In this document: positions 47,525 through 59,210 of the stretch, one piece after another
How positions within the stretch are numbered: position 1 is the first letter of the stretch
Layout: every line of letters begins with the position of its first letter
Origin: Aerophototrophica crusticola
GTDB lineage: Bacteria; Pseudomonadota; Alphaproteobacteria; Azospirillales; Azospirillaceae
Direction of reading: 5' to 3'
DNA length: 64,000 nucleotides
Assembly: GCA_001939945.1 (NCBI GenBank)
Contig: MOEB01000013.1
Span: forward strand, 1 to 64,000
Translations under genes and position numbers: made by a program
Notes under the pieces: generated by a model
The model's database searches: none
What the model saw: the letters and a program-made list of their open reading frames with translations, nothing else
Told to the model about the DNA's origin: nothing

Positions 47525-49387
47525 ATGGCACTGCCCCCGCAGTTTCTAGAGGAGTTGCGCACGCGCCTCCCCCTGTCCGACGTGGTGATGAAGCGCATCC
47601 GCCTCATCCGCGCCGGCCGGGAGTTCAAGGCCCCGTGCCCCTTCCACAACGAGAAGTCCCCCAGCTTCTACGTCAACGACCAGAAGGGGTTCTTTCATTG
47701 CTTCGGTTGTGGGGCCCATGGCGACCAGATCGGGTTCGTCATGCGGCACGACAACCTCTCCTTCATGGAGGCGGTGGAGCAACTCGCCGCCGAGGCCGGG
47801 CTGCCCGTGCCCAAGGCCAGCCCCCAGGAACGCCAGCGCTATGAGCGGCAGAAGTCCCTCTACGACCTGGTGGAGCGGGCGGCGAAGTATTATGAGCAGC
47901 AGCTCTTCACCCAGGCCGGGCAGAAGGCGCTGGACTACCTGCGCCGCCGCGGCCTGGACGAGGAGGCCATCGCCCGCTTCCGCCTGGGCTTCGCGCCACA
48001 GGACGGGTCCGGCCTGCATGGGATGCTGACCCAGGCCGGCTATGCCGAGGCGGACATGATCGAGGCGGGGCTGTTCAAGCGGCCCGACGCTGGGCGCGGG
48101 GCGCGGGCCTTCTTCTGGGGCCGGGTCATGTTCCCCGTGACCGACCGACGCGGCCGGGTGGTGGCCTTCGGCGGCCGGATCATGGAGGGGGAGGGGCCCA
48201 AATACATCAACTCCGCCGACAACCCGCTCTTCCACAAGGGGCACCTGCTCTACGGCATGTCCCGCGCCCGGCAGGCGGCGGCGGACGGGCACACGCTGAT
48301 CGTCACCGAAGGCTACATGGACGTGATCTCCTGTGTCCTGGCCGGGTTCGAGGGGGCGGTGGCGCCCCTCGGCACCGCCTTGACGGAGACGCAGATCCTG
48401 GAGCTGTGGAAGCTGGCGCCGGAGGGGCGGCGCACGCCCATCCTCTGCTTCGACGGCGACAATGCCGGCCGGCGGGCGGCCCAGCGGGCGGTGGAGCGGC
48501 TGCTGCCCCTGCTGGTCCCCGACCACAGCGCCTGCGTCGCCTTCCTGCCGGAGAAAGAGGACCCCGACAGCCTGATCCGCACCGGCGGCAAGGCCGCCCT
48601 GCAAGCCGTGCTGGAGCGGGCCAAGCCCCTGTCCGAAGTGCTGTGGGAGATGGAGTCGGTCGGTCGTGACCTGTTCCAACCCGACGCCAGGGCAGGACTG
48701 GAGGCGGCCCTGTTCGAGCGTTGCGCCCAGATCAAGGACCAGCGCGTCCGCCGCGCATACGAGCAGGACATGCGGGACCGGCTGTTCAAGCTGTCCCGCC
48801 AGCACCGGGCCAAGGGCGGGCCCCCCCGCGCCGGCGGCGGCCAGCGGCGGCCGGCACCGGGGGAGGTGCCGGTCAGCCGGCTGTTCGACCGGGCCATGGT
48901 CACCGGCCGCATCCAGGTGGATTTCTCCGCCCAGGCCCGCACGCTGTTGGGCGGCATGCTGCGCAACCCGCGCTACTTCGACCAGTTCGGGGAAAGGCTG
49001 GCTGCCATCACCCTGGACAACGCGGCCCTTGAGGAACTGCGGCAGGAGATCGTCAACCAGCTCACCTCCCAGCCGGACATGGACGGCGAATCGCTGGTCC
49101 GCATCCTGTGCGAGCTGGGGCTAGAGGAAACGGTCAACGACGTGCTGCGGTACCTGGAGCTGCGCGGCCTCGCTTGGTTCTCCGGTGCCAACCCGGACGT
49201 GGAGAAGGCCGCCCGCGACCTGCTGGACATCGCCCGCAAGGTGGAGGACCGCGACCTGCGCCGGGAGCTGGCGGAGGCGGAAGAGAATCTGCGCCGCGAT
49301 TTCTCCGAGGAAAACCTGTCCCGCCTGGACCAGTTGCGCCGTGAGTATCTAGCGGCCCGCGGGTTGTCGTTGGATGGGGAAGGGTAA
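47525..49387 (+). CDS. dnaG: DNA primase
   Basis: 620 residues. The zinc-binding domain has Cys38, His41, Cys59 and Cys62 (CPFHNEKSPSFYV, FFHCFGCGAHGD). The primase core includes FWGRVMFPVTDRRGRVVAFG, the TOPRIM Glu in TLIVTEGYMDVISC and the acidic CFDGDNAGRRAAQRAVERLL. The C-terminal helicase-binding domain is present. It makes RNA primers for replication. It precedes rpoD by 573 bp. Confidence 0.97.
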   Translation: MALPPQFLEELRTRLPLSDVVMKRIRLIRAGREFKAPCPFHNEKSPSFYVNDQKGFFHCFGCGAHGDQIGFVMRHDNLSFMEAVEQLAAEAGLPVPKASPQERQRYERQKSLYDLVERAAKYYEQQLFTQAGQKALDYLRRRGLDEEAIARFRLGFAPQDGSGLHGMLTQAGYAEADMIEAGLFKRPDAGRGARAFFWGRVMFPVTDRRGRVVAFGGRIMEGEGPKYINSADNPLFHKGHLLYGMSRARQAAADGHTLIVTEGYMDVISCVLAGFEGAVAPLGTALTETQILELWKLAPEGRRTPILCFDGDNAGRRAAQRAVERLLPLLVPDHSACVAFLPEKEDPDSLIRTGGKAALQAVLERAKPLSEVLWEMESVGRDLFQPDARAGLEAALFERCAQIKDQRVRRAYEQDMRDRLFKLSRQHRAKGGPPRAGGGQRRPAPGEVPVSRLFDRAMVTGRIQVDFSAQARTLLGGMLRNPRYFDQFGERLAAITLDNAALEELRQEIVNQLTSQPDMDGESLVRILCELGLEETVNDVLRYLELRGLAWFSGANPDVEKAARDLLDIARKVEDRDLRRELAEAEENLRRDFSEENLSRLDQLRREYLAARGLSLDGEG

Positions 49388-49960
49388 CCACTTCCCAAGC
49401 CATGGGGAGGGTACGTGATGACCGCTCCACGGGTGACACCTTTCGGAGTCGCATGCCTGACTTCCGAATCGACACTTGACGGCGGCCGATTATGTCGCCA
49501 CCTGTCTCGTCGCTGCTTGTCCGAGACGCTGGATAGTCCGCTGAGTGCGGACGCGCCGTTGCCGCGCACCACAGAGCGTCCTCGAGGGTGGCGTAACGCG
49601 GCTGGCAGGCGGTTTGCTCCAGCCCGGGGGAAATCCTGCTGCGGCAGGGTCGGGGAGAAGGCGTCCCGCCGGCAGGGCCGGTCCAAGGGATGCGAATCTT
49701 CCGGACCTCGCGGAGCGGGAAATCTTGTCCGGATGCTGGGGTGGAACCACCCGACAGGGAAGCATGGTCGTGGGACGCCGCGTGTCGGTACCACCCCGGA
49801 CCATTGTTTCCAACAACTGTGTCGTCCTGAACACAGGGTGGGGCTGGCGTGCGGATAACAGACGGCAGGAGAGGGACGTCGGTCGGCCGGGGGCCAAGGG
49901 CCCGGGTCGGCCATGTGCGTTTAACGGGTGCATCCGTGTCGAGTCGGGGGCAGTGAGCGA
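49388..49960. other. Gene-free spacer between dnaG and rpoD
   Basis: 573 bp with no plus-strand frame I trust. A minus-strand frame runs through it into antisense of rpoD but looks like composition effect. The spacer probably holds rpoD promoters, but I could not identify a convincing -35/-10 pair. There is no Shine-Dalgarno match beyond GTCGGGGGCAGTG just before the rpoD ATG. Confidence 0.5.
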
Positions 49961-51922
<1,962 letters not shown>

Positions 51923-51946
51923 CCTCCGGGACAGGGTCCGCGTACC

Positions 51947-51976
51947 AAAGGCCGGCGGGGCGACCCGCCGGCCTTT
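51947..51976 (+). terminator. Terminator-like hairpin after rpoD
   Basis: AAAGGCCGGCGGG pairs with CCCGCCGGCCTTT around loop GCGA. The T-tract is short (TTTGCCGTT). Confidence 0.75.
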
Positions 51977-52062
51977 GCCGTTCAAGGGGGAGAGCGCCTC
52001 GCCGTTGACGGGGCGATTGGGGGGTTGCACCATCATCCAGCAGGAAGGGCAGGGGGTGCGGC

Positions 52063-52290
52063 ATGGACCAGGAAGACGACATGGGCCATCACAGTATCCC
52101 GCTTGATGCGGCAGATGCCGGTCCTGCCGGGACGATGGCCGGACCCGGCTCCTTCGACGGCTCTGGCCGCCTGGGCATGTCGGTGCAGGGCCGGCGGGAA
52201 GCGGAGCGGATCGCCGATGAGGCGATGCGCGAATGGAACCGGTACATCGCAATCCATGGCCATTTCGCCGATGACCAGGATATCGATTGA
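52063..52290 (+). CDS. CcdA-like antitoxin
   Basis: 75 residues. The N-terminal part is low complexity (GPAGTMAGPGSFDGSGRLGM). The C-terminal part AERIADEAMREWNRYIAIHG followed by HFADD is the CcdA-type toxin-binding tail, where a Trp/Tyr-rich helix precedes an (N/H)G-x-FADE/D motif. The usual ribbon-helix-helix is not obvious. It ends six bases before the CcdB-like gene. The pairing is the main evidence. Confidence 0.7.
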   Translation: MDQEDDMGHHSIPLDAADAGPAGTMAGPGSFDGSGRLGMSVQGRREAERIADEAMREWNRYIAIHGHFADDQDID

Positions 52291-52296
52291 TCGCCG

Positions 52297-52614
52297 ATGG
52301 CCCAGTTCGATATCTGCTTGAACAATGGGCCGACAAAGTCGGCGTTTCCCTGTCTGTTGGTCCTGCAATCAAGCCTGTTCCGGGGTGCCGAGCGATGGGT
52401 TGTCATCCCCCTTGTCCCCGGCATTGGCTTTGCCAAGCAGGACCCCCGGCTGTCGCCCGTCCTGAAGATCAATGGCGCGCCATTCCTATTGGCAACCCAA
52501 TCTATCACCAACGTGCCTGTAAGGCAGTTGGGCGAGGTGGTCGGGAGCGCTCGGAAACAGGCAGAGACGATCATCGCGGCCGTTGACTGGCTGATGAATC
52601 GGGGGTGGGACTAA
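52297..52614 (+). CDS. ccdB: CcdB-family toxin
   Basis: 105 residues. AQFDICLNNGPTKSAFPCLL, then LFRGAERWVVIPLVPGIGF, INGAPFLLATQSITNVPVRQ and LGEVVGSARKQAETIIAAVD with final WLMNRGW follow the CcdB pattern, including the C-terminal helix ending in W-G. CcdB poisons DNA gyrase. GC is lower than the neighbours, in keeping with transfer. It lies just downstream of rpoD's terminator. Confidence 0.88.
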   Translation: MAQFDICLNNGPTKSAFPCLLVLQSSLFRGAERWVVIPLVPGIGFAKQDPRLSPVLKINGAPFLLATQSITNVPVRQLGEVVGSARKQAETIIAAVDWLMNRGWD

Positions 52615-52634
52615 AATTTTCCCGGAGGTTTGCC

Positions 52635-53195
52635 ATGACCCAGCGGATGAGCCGTGAAGCCTTCCACCGGTGGGTGGAGGAGCAGGGGGGCGGGCAGCGC
52701 TATGAACGGGCAACCGGCCAGCCTGTGGCCATGTCCCCGGAAAAGGTCGGCCACGCCCGGGTAAAGGCGGAGATCTGGTCGGCCTTCCGCCAGCAACTCC
52801 TCGCCCGCGACCTGCCCTGCGAGGTGCTCCCCGACGGCATTACGGTCGAGGTCGGCGACGATGCGGACTACGAGCCCGACGTGGTTGTCAATTGCGGCCC
52901 CCGCCTGTCGCCGGAGGCCACCGCCGCCCCGACCCCGGTCATCATCGTCGAGGTCCTGTCCCGCGGCACCAAGGGCGTGGATGTGGGGGAGAAGTTCGCC
53001 GACTATTTCCGCCTGCCCAGCCTGCGCCACTACCTGCTGGTCAGCTATGTCAGGCGCCGGGTCATCCACCACCGCCGCCAGGACGACGGCACCATCCTCA
53101 GCGCTATCCATGCCGGCGGCGTCCTCACCCTCGACCCGCCCGGCCTGGACCTGGACATCGACGAGGTCTACCGGCTGGCCGAGGTGGGTGTCTGA
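52635..53195 (+). CDS. Uma2-family endonuclease (DUF820)
   Basis: 186 residues. A PD-(D/E)xK-like core: ERATGQPVAMSPEKVGHARV, then GITVEVGDDADYEPDVVVNC, PVIIVEVLSRGTKGVDVGEK and FADYFRLPSLRHYLLVSYVR. Asp in YEPDVVV and Glu/Lys in IIVEVLS...K fit the Uma2 nuclease fold. Physiological targets are unknown; family members are often near mobile elements. GGAGG lies seven bases before ATG 52635. Confidence 0.93.
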   Translation: MTQRMSREAFHRWVEEQGGGQRYERATGQPVAMSPEKVGHARVKAEIWSAFRQQLLARDLPCEVLPDGITVEVGDDADYEPDVVVNCGPRLSPEATAAPTPVIIVEVLSRGTKGVDVGEKFADYFRLPSLRHYLLVSYVRRRVIHHRRQDDGTILSAIHAGGVLTLDPPGLDLDIDEVYRLAEVGV

Positions 53196-53213
53196 GGCGG
53201 ACCGTGACCACCC

Positions 53214-55586
53214 TCACCCCGCCTCCGCCATCGGCACCAGGTCGCGGACCAGCGCCCGCACCGCCGGCCCCGCATCCCCGGCGAAGCGCAGGTTGGTGCC
53301 CTTGGCGGCCTGGGCCAGCACGGTGAAGGGCAGGGCGGGGGTGCCGTCCAGCCGCAGCAGGCCGTTGCCGCCCACGGGCAGGTCCGGGGCGCCGGCGACC
53401 AGGGCGCCACCGTCGGAGATGTCGATGACCTGCACCGGGTGGGTGCCCGGGCCCAGCTCCAGCGTGCCCGGCCGGTCCAGCCGGTAGCGGGGGCCGCCGC
53501 GGCGGTCCACCTCGGTGGTGCTGGTGCGCACCACGCGGATCAGCGTCTCGCACAGGGCGGTGATGCTGTCGGATAGCTCCCCCGCGATGGCCTGCACCTG
53601 TTGCGCCCGCTCGCCCGAGGTGGCGGCCTCGCCGGAGACCTGGGTGATGCAGTGGGCCACGTCGCGGGCGGCCTCCGCTGTCTGGGCCACGTTGCGGGCG
53701 ATCTCCTGGGTGGCGGCGGATTGCTGCTCCATGGCCGCGGCGATGGCGGTGGAGACCTCGTCCATGTTGCGGATGGCGCCGCCCATGTCCCGCACGGCGG
53801 ACACGCTGGCGCCGGTGATGTCGCTGATCTCTGCCAGCTTCACGCCGATGTCGGCGGTGGCCTGGGCCGTCTGGCTGGCCAGGCTCTTCACCTCCGCCGC
53901 CACGATGGCGAATCCGCGGCCTGCCTCCCCGGCGCGGGCGGCCTCAATGGTGGCGTTCAGGGCCAGCAGGTTGGTCTGCTCGGCGATGCCGCGGATCAGC
54001 TCCGCCACCATGCCGATCTGGCCCACCGAGTCGGCCAGGCTGCCGATGATGCCGGCGGCCTCCTCCCCCTTGCGCACGGCCCCGCCGCTGACCTGGGTGG
54101 CCAGGGTGACCTGGCTGGCGATCTCCTGGATGGAGGCGGTGAGCTGCTCCGTGGCCGTAGCCACGGCCTGGGCGGTGGCCAGCGCCTCCTCCGCCGCGGC
54201 GGCGACGCCTTGGGAATTGTCCTGCACGTGCCGGGCGGACCCGGCCATGGCGGTGGCGGCCTCGGCCATGGCGGCGGTGCGCTCCGCCACCAGCCCCACG
54301 GCCTGCCGCGTCTCCCCCTCCACGGTCCCGGCCATCAGTTGCAGGGCCTCCCGCCGCACCCGCTCCGCCGCGGCGCGGCTACCCTCCTGCTCGGCCAGCA
54401 GCTGGGCCCGCTCCAGCCCCTGGCGCTGGAAGACCAGCACGGCCTGCGCCATGGCGCCGATCTCGTCCCGACGGTCCTGGCCCGGCACGGTGACAGCCCA
54501 GTCCCCGTCCGCCAGCCGCGCCATGGCCTTGGTCATGCCCCGCAGCGGCTGCACCACCTGCCGCACGATGACGAAACCGCTGGCCAGCCCCAGCCCCGCC
54601 GCCACGCCCAGGACGGCCAGCGCCAGGGCGATGTTCAGGCGGGCCGCCGCCTTTGCCGCCTCCACCCGCTCATCCACCTGCACCGACAGCTCGCGTGAGG
54701 CCGCGGCCATGGCCTCGATCCCCTGGGCGGCCAGGGCGAACCAGTCCGTGGCCGGGGCGGGGTAGTCCAGGTTCTTCGCGCTGGCTTCCATCAGCCGGCG
54801 CCGTAGCGCATCCACCTGGCCGAAATACCGCTCCCGGATGCCCTCCGCGGCGGGGGTCAGGCTGGGGAAGCGGCCCATGCCGCCGCCGAAGCTTTCCCAC
54901 GCCCCCTCGATCCGGCCATGGGCGCGGGACACCTGGTCCAACTGCGCCGGGGTCAGGGGCAGGCCGCCGGCCACCACCCCGGCCAGCAGGCCCCGCTCCC
55001 GGCTGGCGAACTCCGCCACCAGCATCAGGTCCTCCGCCAAGTGGAACCCGGCACGCAGGTCGCCGCCCAGCGCCGCCCCACCCGATTCCAGCGCCGCCCC
55101 CCACAGGGCCAGGGTCGCGTCGGCCACGCCGTTGGCGGTGGGCAGCCAGTCCCGCCGCAGGTCGAAAGGCACGCTGCCGCCGGCGGCCAGGGCCTTGTCC
55201 AGGGCGGCGCGCTGGGCGTCCAGCTTGGCCTTGGCGTCCCGCAGGCCCTGCGCGGCCTTGGCGAGCTCCGGCGCCGCAAGGTTGTCACCCATCTCCGCCA
55301 ACAGGGCCTTGAGGCGCCGGTCCGTCTCCGCCCGGTCCCGCGGCACCGCCCCCTTCAGGGCGTCCGTCGCCGCCCGCGGGTTGCCGGCCAGCAGGTTCAG
55401 CCCGTCCCGCTCCGCTCCCACGGCCCAGACCAGTTCCTGCACGGCCAACGCGACCCGCTCCAGCCGCTCGGCCCCGCTTGCGGCGCGCAGCTCCCCCAAG
55501 GCCCGGGACATCTGGGCCACGGCGAACCCCAGCACCAGAACCACGAGCAGCGCGCCTATCGTGAAAAGTTTGGACCGGATGGACAT
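53214..55586 (-). CDS. Methyl-accepting chemotaxis protein with C-terminal PilZ domain
   Basis: 790 residues from ATG 55586. A TM helix at about 6-26 and one near 317-342 flank a helical periplasmic sensor of nitrate-sensor/4HB style. Then HAMP (343-395), the signalling hairpin with [20 protein letters not shown] at 532-551, and a PilZ domain after 695 with RRGGPRYR and DISDGGA, the c-di-GMP-binding motifs. Azospirillum Tlp1 has the same layout and links c-di-GMP to energy taxis. The ligand here is unknown. Confidence 0.94.
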   Translation of the reverse strand: MSIRSKLFTIGALLVVLVLGFAVAQMSRALGELRAASGAERLERVALAVQELVWAVGAERDGLNLLAGNPRAATDALKGAVPRDRAETDRRLKALLAEMGDNLAAPELAKAAQGLRDAKAKLDAQRAALDKALAAGGSVPFDLRRDWLPTANGVADATLALWGAALESGGAALGGDLRAGFHLAEDLMLVAEFASRERGLLAGVVAGGLPLTPAQLDQVSRAHGRIEGAWESFGGGMGRFPSLTPAAEGIRERYFGQVDALRRRLMEASAKNLDYPAPATDWFALAAQGIEAMAAASRELSVQVDERVEAAKAAARLNIALALAVLGVAAGLGLASGFVIVRQVVQPLRGMTKAMARLADGDWAVTVPGQDRRDEIGAMAQAVLVFQRQGLERAQLLAEQEGSRAAAERVRREALQLMAGTVEGETRQAVGLVAERTAAMAEAATAMAGSARHVQDNSQGVAAAAEEALATAQAVATATEQLTASIQEIASQVTLATQVSGGAVRKGEEAAGIIGSLADSVGQIGMVAELIRGIAEQTNLLALNATIEAARAGEAGRGFAIVAAEVKSLASQTAQATADIGVKLAEISDITGASVSAVRDMGGAIRNMDEVSTAIAAAMEQQSAATQEIARNVAQTAEAARDVAHCITQVSGEAATSGERAQQVQAIAGELSDSITALCETLIRVVRTSTTEVDRRGGPRYRLDRPGTLELGPGTHPVQVIDISDGGALVAGAPDLPVGGNGLLRLDGTPALPFTVLAQAAKGTNLRFAGDAGPAVRALVRDLVPMAEAG

Positions 55587-55773
55587 GGCATGACCGTCTG
55601 CAACCCTGGCTACGCGATCTTTAACCTGTCCCAATGGGATAGGCCAGGGGTGATAAGCATTCGGAAAAGAGAACAGCCAGTATTGTTACAGTATTATTGC
55701 CGTCTTATGACAGTGCCTCAGGACAAACGGCAGGATTGGTGGGCCCCCTGTTCCGATGCGAGGCCGCGGATGC

Positions 55774-57042
55774 TCACGGCTCCGGCCAGGGTTCCTCCGC
55801 CGGGATGACCGGCCGGTCCGGCAGCCGGCGCAGCACCTTGTCGATGTAATCGGACAGGGCGGCTGCCGTGCCCACGTCGCGCCCCTGCGCCTCCGACAGG
55901 TACCAGCGGTGCTCCAGCACCTGGAAGTACAGCTCCGGGTCGTCCAGCTTGCCGCGCAAATCTTCCGGCACGGCGTCCAGCAGGGGGGCGTAGATCTCGT
56001 GCAGCCAGCGGTGCGCGGCCGCCCCCTCCGGCAGGGGCCGGCCCTCCGCCAGTTCCAGCCGCGCCTTGAAGCGGCGGATGTCGTTCAGCAACTGGCGGCT
56101 CTGGTTCTCCTCCGCGTCCAGCCCGGTCAGCTGGTGCAGGCGCCGCTTGTGGTGCCCTGCCTCCACCACCTTGGGCCGCATGACCAGCCGCAGCCCCTCC
56201 CGCCGGCCGGGGACCCGGTTGGGCAGGTCGTCCGCCGTGACCAGGTCCAACTCCTCCACGTCGAAGCCGAAATCGTTCAGGGCCTTGATGCGGGTCTGCA
56301 CCCGGTATTGCTCCTCCGGCCCGAACACCTCGTCCCGCGTCAGCTCATGCCACAGCCTGTGGTACCGGACCTCCATCTCCTCCGCCACGGCCAGGGGGTC
56401 GAAGCCGTCGGGCAGGCCGGGGCCGGCGGCCAGGTCCATCAGCTCCCCCGCCATGTTCAGCCGCGCCAGCTCCACGTCATAGGCGCGCATGCCGTCGGAC
56501 ATCTCCGGGTGCAGCTCCCCCGTCTCCGCGTCCACCAGATAGGCCGCCAAGCGGCCGGCGTCGCGGCGGAACAGGGTGTTGGACAGGGAGCAGTCGCCCC
56601 AGTAGAAGCCGGCGATGTGCAACCGGATCAGCAGGTCCACCAGCGCGTCCAGCAGCTTGTCCCCGCGGGCCAGCGGGTCGCCCCCCTCGAACAGCACGCG
56701 ATAGGGCATGGCCCGCTCCAGGTAGCGGGTGACCAGGATGGTCATCAGGGGCCGCCCCTCCGGGCTGATCCGGCCCGTCACCAGCCCCACCGCCTCCACC
56801 GACGGCAAGCCGCGGTCCCGCAGGGTGCGGAGCAGCTCATACTCCCGCAGCGCCACCCGCTCCGGCACCTCCTTCAGGGCGAAGACCGTGTCGCCGTCGC
56901 CATGGACGAAGCGCACCACGTTGCGGCTGATGCCCCGGGGCATCTGCACCAGCAGCTCATCCGGCCAGGTCTCCAGCGGCAGTTCCCAGGGCAGGCCCAC
57001 GCCCAGGGCGAAGCTGTCGGCGGCGGTCAGCTTGATGCGCAT
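55774..57042 (-). CDS. DUF4032 protein, kinase-like fold
   Basis: 422 residues. The first 200 look like a protein- or lipopolysaccharide-kinase fold: Lys57 in VFALKEVP, Glu in ALREYELL, then IRLHIAGFYWGDCSLSNTLF (Asp150 and Asn155 as a catalytic loop) and YLVDAETGEL (Asp171 as metal ligand). The C-terminal half is the DUF4032 domain with an HHKRRLHQLTGL stretch. Substrate unknown. It is upstream of malQ's far end and near the phosphorylase-kinase-like gene, which suggests a link to glycogen. Confidence 0.85.
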   Translation of the reverse strand: MRIKLTAADSFALGVGLPWELPLETWPDELLVQMPRGISRNVVRFVHGDGDTVFALKEVPERVALREYELLRTLRDRGLPSVEAVGLVTGRISPEGRPLMTILVTRYLERAMPYRVLFEGGDPLARGDKLLDALVDLLIRLHIAGFYWGDCSLSNTLFRRDAGRLAAYLVDAETGELHPEMSDGMRAYDVELARLNMAGELMDLAAGPGLPDGFDPLAVAEEMEVRYHRLWHELTRDEVFGPEEQYRVQTRIKALNDFGFDVEELDLVTADDLPNRVPGRREGLRLVMRPKVVEAGHHKRRLHQLTGLDAEENQSRQLLNDIRRFKARLELAEGRPLPEGAAAHRWLHEIYAPLLDAVPEDLRGKLDDPELYFQVLEHRWYLSEAQGRDVGTAAALSDYIDKVLRRLPDRPVIPAEEPWPEP

Positions 57043-57120
57043 TGCGGGTCATCCAGCACGGAGGGCGGGCGCTTGCTCGGGCGGACCCGGCATGGGGTGG
57101 CGTCGAACACTACCCAACCG

Positions 57121-57251
57121 TCCCCTCCCCCTGAGGGGGAGGGACAGGGAGAGGGGTTAGGACCTTTCCGGAAAGGGAAGCCTGTGAAAAGGCGCCTGCT
57201 GTCCTGGTCTCACCACCCCTCTCCCTGTCCCTCTCCCCCTGGGAGAGGGGA
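57121..57251. repeat. Inverted-repeat element, CCCTCTCCCTGTCCCT arms
   Basis: Left arm GGGGGAGGGACAGGGAGAGG and right arm CCTCTCCCTGTCCCTCTCCC are inverted copies separated by about 55 bp. A CCTTTCCGGAAAGG palindrome lies between them. It sits between the malQ stop and the DUF4032 start. This motif type is common between genes in many GC-rich bacteria. Confidence 0.7.
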
Positions 57252-57293
57252 CGCGACCGCATCGTCCAGCCTTGTCCCCGGCGAGGTTCGGCC

Positions 57294-58823
<1,530 letters not shown>

Positions 58824-59060
58824 CGGGATCGTCTGTCAGGGGTGGGCCGGTTACGGGCGGTATGTCGGGATCGTTGCGGCGAACGCAAGGTTGCGGCGGC
58901 TGCAATTTTGTAACGATACTACGGTGGGTCCCCCACCGGTCAAATCACAAACGGTGGACACGGGCCCGACCGGGGCGGGGGTCTGCTTTCCCTGGCCGGA
59001 GCGTGTGGCCGGCAGCTACCGCCAATGCGCTGCGGCCTTGCCCCGGGCTTGCGTGATCCG

Positions 59061-59080
59061 GTAACGCTGTTACAGTGTTA
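59061..59080. promoter_or_regulatory. Operator-like inverted repeat GTAACGCTGTTAC
   Basis: GTAAC-GCT-GTTAC is perfect and lies inside a larger imperfect palindrome TAACGCTGTTACAGTGTTA. A related half site, TTGTAACGATAC, is at about 58907-58918. It resembles LacI/GntR-type operators and lies between the divergent malQ and phosphorylase-kinase-alpha-like genes. No regulator gene is nearby. Confidence 0.4.
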
Positions 59081-59210
59081 GGCCGGTTGGGCGTTCGTGG
59101 CGGTACCGCCGTGCCCGGCCCCGGCGCGACGCCAACGGACCACCGCCAACGGACCACCCTGGGCACCGCCCACGAGGACCATTCCCGGCCCCTGCCAAGG
59201 CGCATCCCCC

